The notes below the pieces were generated by a model, which saw only the letters and a list, made by a program, of their open reading frames with translations, was not told the DNA's origin and ran no database searches. From assembly GCF_002895435.1 (NCBI RefSeq), contig NZ_POYJ01000002.1, positions 186,001 to 250,000 on the forward strand: a DNA stretch of 64,000 bases, read 5' to 3'. The translations under genes and the position numbers were made by a program. Below, one piece after another: positions 17,551 through 27,000 of this stretch (its first letter is position 1; every line of letters begins with the position of its first letter). The DNA comes from Aquimarina sediminis. GTDB taxonomy: Bacteria > Bacteroidota > Bacteroidia > Flavobacteriales > Flavobacteriaceae.

Positions 17551-18948
17551 TCAATTTTTATCCATTCGTACAATTTTAGGAGTAAACATACCCACTACTT
17601 CAACGAGTTCTGTTTGATTTGCCATCACTTTATGGATATCTTTATACGCCATAGGTGCTTCATCTAATCCTCCTCCCAATAGAGTAACTCCATGATCTTT
17701 AAGCATTTTTTTTACATCACTACCAGTTAGCATTGTTTTTGCCTTGCGTCGTGATAATTGTCTTCCTGCTCCATGCGAAGCAGAATTTAAAGAAGCTTCA
17801 TTTCCTTTACCCCTTACGATAAATCCAGGAGTAGTCATCGAGCCTGGAATAATCCCCAAAACGTTCTTTCCTGCGGGCGTAGCTCCTTTACGGTGCACAA
17901 TCATCTCTTTACCGTTTACCAACTCTTTCCATGCAAAATTATGATGATTTTCAATAATCGCTAATGGTCTTGCACCAAGTGCTTTTGACAATCGTCTATG
18001 AATATCATCATGGCAAGCAGATGCATATTCCCCAGCTAAATTCATGGCTATCCAATACTCATGACCATCATGAGTATCTAAATCCAACCAAGCTAACTGC
18101 TTAGCCTCTTGTGGTAATGGATTCTGTTTCATTGCCAATTTAGTATAATGTTTAGCGATATTGGCGCCTAAACCTCGAGATCCACTATGAGACAAAACAC
18201 CCAGATATTTACCTGGCATAACATTAAATTCATTCTTAGGATCTGTTATCTCTACAGTACCAAATTCTACAAAATGATTTCCTCCACCAGAACTTCCAAG
18301 TTGCTTAAAAGCTTTATCCTTTAATTTTTTCACCATGGGAATTTCGCTAAATGCCTTATGTTCAAAAACATCATGCATAGGAATGTTTTTATGCGTTTCA
18401 TACCCTCCAAATTTAGTGTGATCCTGAAGCATTTGGATATACTTGTCCTTATGACCTTCTAAATACGATACATTAATATCATAAATACTAAGGCACATTC
18501 TACATCCTATATCCACACCAACTCCATAAGGAATCACTGCATTATCAGTTGCCAAAACACCTCCAATCGGTAATCCATACCCTGCATGCCCATCGGGCAT
18601 TAATGCGCCAGATCTAGAAACTGGTAATTTAAGTGCAGTGTACAATTGATGTTTTGCTTCTTCCTGGATCTCATTTTCACCAAAAATGGTAAATGAGGCT
18701 CTTTGCGTACTTAATTTTTGTGCTTCGATCTTCACTGGTTGCACAAGTTCTTCAGCTATTTTTCCCATGATACCATCTCCCAAATATTTTTCGGGAGAGG
18801 CTAGTACAGTTTTTAATCGTTGCATTGCCTTGTCCTTGCGCTCACGCTTATAATTCCTTAACATTATATCTATTGCAATGCTAATTACTTTTCCTTGCGG
18901 ATATCCTATTGCTATGAGGTCTTTACCTCTTAATTTTAATTTTGCCAT
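17551..18948 (-). CDS. rtcB: RtcB family RNA ligase
   Basis: 465 aa. GTP-dependent 3'-phosphate RNA ligase that joins 2',3'-cyclic-phosphate or 3'-phosphate ends to 5'-OH ends. All hallmark motifs are present: MPDGHAGYGLPIGGV, GVGVDIGCRM (metal Cys), GGGNHFVE (metal His), HSGSRG, ENHHN and, near the C-terminus, SASHGAGRQ with the guanylylated His. The length is normal. The first 100 residues (LRGKDLIAIGYPQGKVISIA) are an N-terminal extension common to the Bacteroidota subgroup. The gene follows the PcfJ-like gene by 26 bp on the minus strand and ends at a strong terminator. The two-gene unit suggests inducible RNA repair, probably controlled at the leader upstream of the first gene. Confidence 0.93.
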   Translation of the reverse strand: MAKLKLRGKDLIAIGYPQGKVISIAIDIMLRNYKRERKDKAMQRLKTVLASPEKYLGDGIMGKIAEELVQPVKIEAQKLSTQRASFTIFGENEIQEEAKHQLYTALKLPVSRSGALMPDGHAGYGLPIGGVLATDNAVIPYGVGVDIGCRMCLSIYDINVSYLEGHKDKYIQMLQDHTKFGGYETHKNIPMHDVFEHKAFSEIPMVKKLKDKAFKQLGSSGGGNHFVEFGTVEITDPKNEFNVMPGKYLGVLSHSGSRGLGANIAKHYTKLAMKQNPLPQEAKQLAWLDLDTHDGHEYWIAMNLAGEYASACHDDIHRRLSKALGARPLAIIENHHNFAWKELVNGKEMIVHRKGATPAGKNVLGIIPGSMTTPGFIVRGKGNEASLNSASHGAGRQLSRRKAKTMLTGSDVKKMLKDHGVTLLGGGLDEAPMAYKDIHKVMANQTELVEVVGMFTPKIVRMDKN

Positions 18949-18974
18949 AATTTTTAATTTTTACTCATCGAGTA

Positions 18975-20387
18975 TTATACTATCTGTGACAAAACAATCA
19001 TCAGTTTTACAATCGCATATATGATAAAAAAGATCGTTTTTGCCGAAATTTCTGTATCGATACTTGTCTCTTGCATAGACGTTGTTCTATCTAAAAAAAC
19101 ATTCATTTGATCATGTTGCTCCGGTCTAACCTCGTACTGATCTGTATATAAATATTCTTCTTGCTTAAGATTTACTTGTTTCATCCATATTTCAACTATT
19201 TTTTCTGCTTCTTTGCTAAGTGCTTCATTATGCTTTGACTTTGCCTGAATGATTTCTCTAGAAACAGGATCAACTTCAATTGTAACTAATTTCTCAAAAG
19301 AATCTTTAGTATATTTTCTCAATGAGAAAATTGCACTTGTACCAGAAAAACACTCATCGACATAAGAAGCTACACAATGACACATATCATAACCTTCTTC
19401 ATATAATTCTTGAGCATTTAATAGTTCCACTATTTTATAGGTTATGGTAACCTCATCCTCAAGTGTAGAATAACTCAACTGTTTTATCTTACTTGATTTC
19501 CACCCTACGTCATTTTCTGCATTGCGTTGCATGTACATTCTACGGTGCCACTCGTCAGATTGTCTTGTTAGTGCTTCTAATGTTCTTCCTCTCATAGAAA
19601 AGTCGCTATGTTCTCTAATCGAAAAAGATAAGTAGTCCAATATTTCTCCCATCTTATCAAAAGGAACTTCTTTTTGTTTAGCAAAAAATTGTACTACTGT
19701 ATTCCAAAACTCTTCATTTCTATTTATCCTAGACAACCCAGACCAGGCAATTGCTTCAGCCATTTCTTTATTAGCTCCATATCCAATCGCTTGTGCTCTT
19801 CGTAATGCCTGAGGCACACTATATCCTTTTGGGGTATGTCTGAATTCGTGTGCCATCCTTGAGGTTATAGCTATTTCTACACCACTCAAAGATTTTACAC
19901 TTTTACCAATACCTAACTGAACATACCATAACATGTGTTTTTTTTGTGTTTCAAAAAAAGAAGAGGCTAAAAATTTTGGAACATCATATTTAGCAAAACA
20001 AAACTCAATCAATGATAATAACTGATCCTCTGCGACATATGTTTCTTTGTGCCAATTCTCGATATTCCTTACAAACCTGTTTCCAAAAGAACTTATATTA
20101 CTTAATACCTCTACATATTCAATTCTTCTAAGAATAGTATAACAACCCTGATTATGTAGGCTTAACAGTAAGTTCTTAAAGGTCTTTCTTTTCCATGTAT
20201 TTCTTTTCTTACTCATTTTAGAAAAGAACATCCATAACATAGAAGCTATAGTTCCAGTATAGCCTTGAGGTTTATTATTGGCAGTATATATTTCTTCTAC
20301 TAAGGTGACATACTTATTAGCAAATACTGCTATGTCTTTTGTTTGATCTTTGGTTTCCAGAACCTTTTTTTCCAATAATGTTTCCAT
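18975..20387 (-). CDS. PcfJ-like domain protein paired with rtcB
   Basis: 470 aa from the ATG at 20387; a TTG-started extension to 20450 is unsupported. The C-terminal third matches the PcfJ-like domain: a Tyr-Asp-Met-Cys-His-Cys-Val-Ala-Ser-Tyr cluster, then SGTSAIFSLRKY and TIEVDPVSREIIQAKSKHN. The family was named for a conjugation-plasmid protein but is widespread on chromosomes; its biochemical role is not known to me. The last 20 residues (AKTIFFIIYAIVKLMIVLSQ) are strongly hydrophobic and could be a membrane tail. The 26-bp spacing and shared leader make it a probable functional partner of the RNA ligase. Confidence 0.75.
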   Translation of the reverse strand: METLLEKKVLETKDQTKDIAVFANKYVTLVEEIYTANNKPQGYTGTIASMLWMFFSKMSKKRNTWKRKTFKNLLLSLHNQGCYTILRRIEYVEVLSNISSFGNRFVRNIENWHKETYVAEDQLLSLIEFCFAKYDVPKFLASSFFETQKKHMLWYVQLGIGKSVKSLSGVEIAITSRMAHEFRHTPKGYSVPQALRRAQAIGYGANKEMAEAIAWSGLSRINRNEEFWNTVVQFFAKQKEVPFDKMGEILDYLSFSIREHSDFSMRGRTLEALTRQSDEWHRRMYMQRNAENDVGWKSSKIKQLSYSTLEDEVTITYKIVELLNAQELYEEGYDMCHCVASYVDECFSGTSAIFSLRKYTKDSFEKLVTIEVDPVSREIIQAKSKHNEALSKEAEKIVEIWMKQVNLKQEEYLYTDQYEVRPEQHDQMNVFLDRTTSMQETSIDTEISAKTIFFIIYAIVKLMIVLSQIV

Positions 20388-20514
20388 GATTTCATATACT
20401 TTAATTTTTAAATTTCTATGACCAGAAACACATAATATGTTTACAGTCAATTTTTAAATGACTAGTTCTCTCATTCTGGTTATTATTTGACTTACCTAAA
20501 TATTGTAGAATAAA

Positions 20515-20542
20515 AAACCCTGAGATGTAATGCTCAGGGTTT
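20515..20542 (-). terminator. Intrinsic terminator upstream of the PcfJ-like gene
   Basis: Perfect 10-bp stem (AAACCCTGAG / CTCAGGGTTT) with an 8-base loop. On the minus strand it is followed by six T residues, so it stops transcripts heading towards the PcfJ-like start 128 bp further on. No complete gene of more than 23 codons precedes it on that strand. Confidence 0.8.
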
Positions 20543-20570
20543 CAATTTTGAAAAGTATTGTGAATATTCA

Positions 20571-20642
20571 CTAGCTACAATATCTAACCATGAGCTGCTT
20601 TCGCACTCCTAAGTCTATTTGATATGTATGTAACTCGAACAT
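20571..20642 (-). CDS. Possible 23-aa leader peptide
   Basis: ATG at 20642 and TAG at 20571-20573, encoding MFELHTYQIDLGVRKQLMVR followed by Tyr-Cys-Ser. It lies about 38 nt after the predicted transcription start and ends 28 nt before the terminator stem, a spacing suited to translation-coupled attenuation. No run of one amino acid marks an obvious sensor codon. It may be fortuitous. Confidence 0.35.
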   Translation of the reverse strand: MFELHTYQIDLGVRKQLMVRYCS

Positions 20643-20685
20643 TTTCTATATTTTTTAAAACAATGTCTTTCTGACAATTGAGTTG

Positions 20686-20715
20686 CAAAAGTATTTCTTT
20701 TTTTAAAAACTCAAA
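20686..20715 (-). promoter_or_regulatory. Bacteroidota-type promoter
   Basis: On the minus strand, TTTG at 20712-20715 and TACTTTTG at 20686-20693 are separated by 18 bp. Both match the -33 TTTG and -7 TAnnTTTG consensus of this phylum. It reads towards the leader and the PcfJ-rtcB genes. It faces away from the SPFH gene that starts at 20824. Confidence 0.65.
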
Positions 20716-20823
20716 ATTAAAAATGCTATTTATACTCAATCTAATTCATATTAGTAGAAAAAAATTTTTCTTCAATCATTCTATTTTGTAGTTTTAAAAC
20801 GCAAATTTAAAATCAACTCATCA

Positions 20824-21960
20824 ATGGGAATTTTTGACGAAATAAAGAAAAAGCTTAGCCACGAATTTATAGATATCATAGAATGGTTGGATTATACAGA
20901 TGATACTATTGTACATAGGTTTGAACGATATCAAAATGAAATAAAGAACGATGCAAAACTTATTGTAAGAGAAGGGCAAACAGCGGTCTTTATCAATGAA
21001 GGACAAATGGCAGATGTGTTCAAACCAGGAACATATACCTTAAACACTCAAAACTTACCTATTCTAGCTACCTTAAAAGGTTGGAAATATGGATTTAACA
21101 GTCCTTTTAAAGCAGAAGTGTATTTTGTTAACACACACTTGTTTACTGATGAGAAGTGGGGTACAAAAAACCCAATTACTTTAAATGATGATCGTTTTGG
21201 ATTAGTCGAAATTCGTGCTTTTGGAACCTATGCTTTTAAAATTAATGATCCAGGTAAGTTTATTGTCGATATTGTAGGGACTGACGCTAATTTTACCAAT
21301 TATGAAATTAATGAACATCTAAAAAGTTTAATTTCTACTCGTTTTACTGATACTATTGGAGAAGCTAATCTACCTATTGAATTATATGCTGCTAATACTA
21401 CAGAATTATCAGAAACATGCCTTGAAGTAATGCAACATGAATTTAATTCTGTAGGTATTTCATTGGAAAAATTCTTTATTGAGAATGTTTCTATGCCTGA
21501 GGAGTTGAAAAAGGAAATATTTGAATACAGTAGAATTGATAAGCTGGATTTGGATAAATTAACAAAATTCAAAACTGCAAAAGCTATTGAAGCAGCTGCA
21601 GCAAATGAAGGAGGAACCGCAGGCGCAGGAATGGGAATGGGTATGGGATTTGTCCTTGCACAACAAATGGGTGGTATGATGAATCCAATGTCTGGGCAAC
21701 AACAAGTACAACCTCAGCAGTCTTCACCAATTGCTCCTCCTCCAATGCCAGTACAAGTACAGTACTTTTATGGACAAAATGGTCAGCAAGCAGGTCCTGT
21801 ATCTTTTGATCAACTCAAAGCACTATTTGCCAATAGAACTATCAATAAGGATTCGCTAATTTGGAAACAAGGAATGGGTAGTTGGACAGCTCTTAAAGAT
21901 GTTGAGGAACTAAAATCATTTTTAGGTGGGAATACTCCACCTCCATTACCAGGTAGCTAG
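20824..21960 (+). CDS. SPFH-domain protein with C-terminal GYF_2 domain (YdjI-like)
   Basis: 378 aa. Residues 1-260 form an SPFH/band-7 domain of the virion-core-like YdjI type (MGIFDEIKKKLSHEFIDIIEWL, then LIVREGQTAVFINEGQMADV). A Gly/Met-rich linker (about 267-290) leads through a Gln/Pro segment to a GYF_2 domain (about 312-365, VQYFYGQNGQQAGPVSFDQL, with WKQGMGSW). SPFH proteins of this type organise membrane assemblies; in B. subtilis YdjI recruits PspA. There is no N-terminal membrane segment. The gene at 22097, which encodes a zinc-ribbon membrane protein, is the expected partner. GYF_2 usually binds proline-rich peptides, and a Pro-rich stretch occurs within the same protein. Confidence 0.85.
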   Translation: MGIFDEIKKKLSHEFIDIIEWLDYTDDTIVHRFERYQNEIKNDAKLIVREGQTAVFINEGQMADVFKPGTYTLNTQNLPILATLKGWKYGFNSPFKAEVYFVNTHLFTDEKWGTKNPITLNDDRFGLVEIRAFGTYAFKINDPGKFIVDIVGTDANFTNYEINEHLKSLISTRFTDTIGEANLPIELYAANTTELSETCLEVMQHEFNSVGISLEKFFIENVSMPEELKKEIFEYSRIDKLDLDKLTKFKTAKAIEAAAANEGGTAGAGMGMGMGFVLAQQMGGMMNPMSGQQQVQPQQSSPIAPPPMPVQVQYFYGQNGQQAGPVSFDQLKALFANRTINKDSLIWKQGMGSWTALKDVEELKSFLGGNTPPPLPGS

Positions 21961-22096
21961 TTTTTTAGTTGTTATTTAATCTTAGAAAATATTTAGTTAC
22001 CAAACTTAACTTATATAAATTTTGAGCTGTAGGAATAAGATCATACGCTCAAAACTTGTGTAGGTTAGTAATTTTCAAGAGATCTTTGATAAGTCA

Positions 22097-23203
22097 ATGG
22101 AAGAAGAAAAAAAAGCAGTTTCTGAACATAAAAAGTCTTGCACTAATTGTGGGGCAGAGCTAAAATACAAACCTGGCACTTCTGATATTACCTGTGAGTA
22201 TTGTGGTCATCATGAGACCATCACAACCGATCAGGATGGATTTCAAGAGCTAGAACTTAGACCTTATCTCGAAGAAATGGGATCTCAATCCCATTCTGAA
22301 GAGATCATGATGCTACATTGCAAAAATTGTGGCGCTAATCAACATATCGAAGAAAACTATAAATCATTGCATTGCGTGTATTGTACAATGCCTTTGATTA
22401 TAGAAGATGCCTATAAAGAAGATTGGATTTTACCAGGTGCCGTCCTCCCTTTTCAATTTGATCAAAAAAAATCACATCAGATTTTTTCAAAATGGGTAAA
22501 AGGATTATGGTTTGCTCCTAATAATCTAAAAAAAGCGGCATTAGACCCTCAAAATACCAAAGGACTATATCTCCCGTATTGGACATTTGATGCCCAATTG
22601 TATGCCAATTATAGAGGGCAACGTGGGGATTATTATTATGTAAGTGTTCCCTATACCACAACAGTAAACGGTAAAACGGTTACCAGAACCCGGCAAGAAC
22701 GAAGAACAAGATGGTCTCCTGCTAGTGGAAATGTAAATGGTTTTGTTGATGATACTCTAATTAAAGCTTCTCATCAACAAAAAAACCCTATCCCAAGAAA
22801 ATTATCAAACTGGAACTTGGATGCACTCGAACCTTTTAATACAAGTTTTTTAGCCGGTTTTGTTACAGAAAAATATACTATTTCTTTAAAAGATGGTCAT
22901 TTATCATCTACCAAAGAAGCAGAAAATATAGCCACTTCATGGGCAAGAAGGGATATAGGTGGAGATACACAAAGAGTACACCATATAGATATGAGATTAA
23001 GTGAAGAAACATTTAAACATATCTTACTCCCTGTTTATGTTAGTGCATATCGTTTTCAAGGAAAAAAATATAACTTCTTTATCAATGGGCAAACAGGATC
23101 AATTTCTGGCAGCCGCCCCTATTCTTTCTGGAAAATATTCTTCTTGGTACTGTTTATATTAGCTATCATCGCAATACTGTTTTGGTTCTCTGAGCAACAG
23201 TAG
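22097..23203 (+). CDS. Double zinc-ribbon membrane protein (YdjG-like)
   Basis: 368 aa. Two TFIIB-type zinc ribbons lie near the N-terminus: CTNCG/CEYCG (about residues 15-37) and CKNCG/CVYC (about 76-98). The central region is rich in aromatic residues with a conserved-looking YLPYWTFDAQLYANYRGQRG segment, and one C-terminal membrane span (from FWKIFFLVLFILAIIAILFW) ends the protein. Such proteins are sometimes annotated as PriA-like because of the zinc fingers, but there is no helicase. The family co-occurs with SPFH YdjI-type proteins, as here, 136 bp downstream. It probably forms a membrane complex; no PspA or TPM-domain gene is next to it. Confidence 0.8.
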   Translation: MEEEKKAVSEHKKSCTNCGAELKYKPGTSDITCEYCGHHETITTDQDGFQELELRPYLEEMGSQSHSEEIMMLHCKNCGANQHIEENYKSLHCVYCTMPLIIEDAYKEDWILPGAVLPFQFDQKKSHQIFSKWVKGLWFAPNNLKKAALDPQNTKGLYLPYWTFDAQLYANYRGQRGDYYYVSVPYTTTVNGKTVTRTRQERRTRWSPASGNVNGFVDDTLIKASHQQKNPIPRKLSNWNLDALEPFNTSFLAGFVTEKYTISLKDGHLSSTKEAENIATSWARRDIGGDTQRVHHIDMRLSEETFKHILLPVYVSAYRFQGKKYNFFINGQTGSISGSRPYSFWKIFFLVLFILAIIAILFWFSEQQ

Positions 23204-23316
23204 TAAAATCCAACTATATAAATTTCAATCCTCGGTATCCTACGGCAAGCACACAACAGATCATATTGTTGATAATTATATACCTTCAAAAAAGGGCTCT
23301 AAAGTCAAACCTATCC

Positions 23317-23505
23317 CGCGCGATACAATTATCGACCATCGGCACATAAACCTTTGTCAGCACATTAAGGGCACCTTCCCGCGCGGTAGTTTTATCGATT
23401 AGCGGCATACCAATAGCTCCCCGTGCAATAGGAATACCTTTTCGCGCAGTATTTTTATCGACCATCGGCATACCAATAGTAGTCCGCGGCGCGCGGGTCG
23501 GCAAT
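23317..23505. repeat. Three degenerate 63-bp tandem repeats, GC-rich for this genome
   Basis: Units begin with CGCGCG-like bases at exactly 23317, 23380 and 23443. The first 37 bp of the second and third units agree at about 31 positions and include the block GGCATACCAATAG. On the minus strand the period equals 21 codons and a 72-codon open frame (23286-23504) shows repeats of the type GMPMVDKNTAR. That frame begins only with TTG and lacks a credible ribosome site, so I list the DNA repeat and not a gene. The CG-rich composition is unlike the neighbourhood and may indicate foreign origin. Confidence 0.7.
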
Positions 23506-23812
23506 ACCCATGGATTAATAAGATTTTACGCGAGACTGTTTATGAAACTATTCATCCTAGTATATTAAAGAGAATAACTATTGATTTTACATCAGTGAGG
23601 AAGTACTTTCTCAAGAGGGTTTTTCTTTGATTAATTTACACTATTTCCCCCTTCGTTTTTACATTCAACTCACTGAAAACAACACTATTACCTCATCTAT
23701 TTTATGGTTTTAACAGTGAAATACAATGAAATATTATTTCCTTTCATTTCTTCGTAATTTGACTTCATCAAAAGAACATTCGGTTATTAATAATGAAGAA
23801 ATTTAATATGAA

Positions 23813-23841
23813 TTGCCGTGTGAATTTGACTAATAGTTTTG
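23813..23841 (+). promoter_or_regulatory. Candidate promoter of the oxidase operon
   Basis: TTG at 23813-23815 and TAGTTTTG at 23834-23841 with an 18-bp spacer fit the Bacteroidota -33/-7 pattern. A transcript would start near 23848 and carry a leader of about 160 nt before the ATG at 24009. No known riboswitch recognised. Confidence 0.4.
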
Positions 23842-24008
23842 TATTAAACAAAAAAGTATTTTAGGAAAACGATATAGATTAAACCCCTGCTATATTAATC
23901 TTTTTGTGTTCAACACCCTTACCTCATAAATTTTAAGATCTCGTAATATGGAGCCTTTTTACCTGCTCCTATCTATGGTAATATAACTAAATACACAAAT
24001 CAAAAATT

Positions 24009-27000
24009 ATGGTCGTTTCAACTCAACCACTCGTTAATTTAGCTAGAATCAGCTTGATTGTTTTTTTCTTTGGGGTAACTACCTTTCTTAATGCCCAAGT
24101 AAAAGATACTGTATATGTAGAAATGGCAGCTATCAACCAACCCTTTATGTATAATAGATTGGGGGCTGCACAACCAACAGGGATGATCTTTGCTCTGGTA
24201 AGTGACCTGGATCAAGATATTACTTATCCTGTTTCCAAAGATATTTTGGGAAAAGTACGGTTAAGACCCGACAAACGACCCCGCCCAATTGTTTTACGAG
24301 CCAATAAAGGAAATATATTAAAGATAAAATTCACCAACCTATTAGCTCCATTCGACTCTCTTGCAGTTGTAAATGCATACGGAACAAAACTACCAGATAC
24401 CATAACCCAAAGTCAGGCCTCAAACATTTATCCAAAAACAAGAGCTGCCGGAGTACATATTTTAGGAACTGAAATGGCAAACAGTATAAGTTCTGATGCC
24501 AGTTGGTCTGGGGCAAACCCATCGAGTTTAGCAAATCCTGGAGAAACCTTAGAATATATCTTAAGAGTCCCGCAAGAAGGTGCGTTTTTACTATTTAGCA
24601 CAGGGGCTACAGTTGCCAATGGCGGGCAACCCGGAGGGCAATTAACAAATGGCTTATTCGGAACACTTAATGTACAACCAGAGGGAGCAGAATGGTACCG
24701 CAGCCAGGTAACAGAAGATGACCTTAATCAAACCATTACACATTATGAACAAATCTCAGAATATGCTGGAACCAAAAATATCAAAATAAATAAAGAAGAT
24801 GTCAAAGATATCTATGCCATGGATAAGACCTATCCTATTATAGATTATGATAAAAAGGATGCAAATGGCAGGCCTATTTTAAAAATGTATACCGAAAAAA
24901 AATACAACAATGGAAGCACAACCAGAACCTTGGTTCATACAGATTTAACAGCAATCATAACAGGACCAAACAGAGGAGATTTTACTGGGGATAGCCCATC
25001 TTTCTTTAAAGTTCCTGCTTCGCCAGACCGAAGAAGACCTTATAGAGAGTTTGGTATTCATTATCATGAGTCTCCCTGGACAGTACAGGCATTTCCTGTT
25101 TTTTATGAAAGTGACAAAAACTCAGATGGTCTGGATCTTGTAAATACCCTAGCAACAGGAAAAGATAATTTCTCGATTAATTATGGATCCGGAGGTATTG
25201 GAGCAGAGATTTATGCCAATCGTATTGGTGTAGGTCCTATGGCAGATTGTGATGATTGTGCGTATGAAGAATTCTTTTTGAGTTCCTGGGCTGTAGGAGA
25301 TCCTTCTATGGTAGTCGATATCCCAGCTAATTCAGCTTCATTGGTGGCACCTAATGTTACACAACAAAATCAGTTTTTGTTTAACTCTAACGCATCAAGT
25401 GCAGATGCTACAAAAACTCCTCTTCTTGGACTTAAAGCAACCAAAGCACTGTATCCGGATGATCCTTCTAATGTATATCATAGTTATATGAACGATCATG
25501 TAAAATTTAGAGTAACCCATGCAGGGGCTGGACTTACTCATGTGCATCATCAACACACACACCAGTGGTTACATTCTCCGAATAGTGATAATGGTCATTA
25601 TTTGGATAGTCAAACCATTAATCCAGGATCATCATATACTTTAGAAATGGTGTATAACGGAAGTGGTAATCTAAATAAAACAGTCGGTGATCAAATATTT
25701 CACTGTCATTTTTATCCTCATTTTGCAGCAGGGATGTGGAGCCTTTGGAGAGTACATGATGTATTAGAACTAGGAACCGAGTTAGATACAAATGGTAGAC
25801 CAATGACAAATTCAAGAGCACTTCCTGATGGAGAAATTGCAACCGGAACCCCAATCCCTGGTTTGGTACCTATACCTAAAAGAGCAATGGCTCCTGTACC
25901 TTCAAAAACACATATTGCTGATGGCGAAGTTGTGATAGATGATATTTCAAGAAATCCAGGATATCCATTTTTTATACCAGGAGTTTCGGGTAGTAGACCT
26001 CCACATCCGCCAATGGATTTTGCACAAGGCGCTATTTATAACGCCGTTGGGGATTCTATCGCCTTTGGTTCATTAAATGGAGGGCTCCCCAGAAACGTAG
26101 TTTACAAAGCCAAGGTTCCTTTTGAGAATCACACCCAATATGATTGGACCAAGATAGTAGATAGTATACAGGTCATCGAGTTACCTGAAGAAGGTACAAC
26201 TGTTGAAAAAGTAGCCATGGCTACCCATGCTATCAGAAAACATAAAACACTAACGCCAGAAGGAAGCTCAGGAGACTTTATATTAAACGGATTACCACCG
26301 GTTTCTGGAGCGCCCTACGCCGATCCTGCTATAGACCTGTCGGGTAATAAAGTAGGAACCAAAAGGGTATATAAAGCTGCTAATATTCAATTGGATATAG
26401 TACTTAATAAAAAGGGATGGCATTACCCTCAGCAACGTATTATATCCTTATGGGGAGACGTTGCTGCTAATATTGATGGGATAAAACCACCTGAACCATT
26501 TTATTTTAGAGCTAATTCTGAAGAATATGTAGAATATTGGCATACCAACTTGGTACCCGAATACTACGAATTAGACGATTATCAGGTGCGTACTCCTACA
26601 GATATTATAGGGCAACACATTCATTTGGTTAAATTTGATGTAACCGCCTCTGATGGTGCTGCTAATGGGTGGAATTATGAAGATGGAACTTTAGCACCTG
26701 ATCTGGTTCGAGAAAGAATCAAGTCTATTAATGATGGAGGAAAACGATATACCTATGCTTTTCAAAATGGAAAACCAATTACGGATGTAGCTTCATACAA
26801 AGTAAACACCAACATATTGAAACCTCATGCCCCTAATCCTATTTGGGGAGCCGCTCCAGAAGATCAAAATTGGACCGGAGCACAAACTACCATACAGAGA
26901 TGGTATGCAGATCCACTACTAAATAACAGAGGAGAAGATCGAACACTTAGAACTGTATTTACTCATGATCATTTTGGACCATCTACACATCAACAAATTG

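Larger units (their letters stand above)
20512..20680 (-). ncRNA. Candidate attenuator leader RNA of the PcfJ-rtcB unit
   Basis: About 170 nt between a well-formed promoter (20686-20715) and an intrinsic terminator (20515-20542), all on the minus strand and upstream of the PcfJ-like start at 20387. It contains a 23-codon ORF and a GNRA-capped hairpin (GAGTGC, loop GAAA, then GCAGCTC with one bulge). A perfect 12-bp palindrome GTGAATATTCAC lies at 20560-20571. Segment 20575-20583 is exactly complementary to 20500-20508 beyond the terminator T-tract. The reading as attenuator is inference; a free-standing small RNA is the alternative. Confidence 0.5.
23204..24008. other. Long non-coding gap before the oxidase operon
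   Basis: About 800 bp. It contains the 63-bp-period repeat at 23317-23505, in sequence visibly richer in CG dinucleotides than its surroundings. A candidate promoter at 23813-23841 and a leader of about 160 nt before the multicopper oxidase start follow. A small GGAGC/GCTCC hairpin lies at 23950-23969 in that leader. Confidence 0.6.

Noticed and set aside
20560..20690. tRNA-like GTTCGAG segment in the rtcB leader
   Set aside because: No acceptor stem, anticodon arm or CCA-side pairing can be formed; it is not a tRNA.
23286..23504. 72-codon minus-strand frame with repeats of GMPMVDKNTAR type
   Set aside because: Begins only at TTG with no ribosome site or neighbour gene; better explained by the DNA repeat of 63-bp period. 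Kept as a repeat.
23317..23505. CRISPR array
   Set aside because: Only three degenerate units, no unique spacers between identical repeats and no cas genes.
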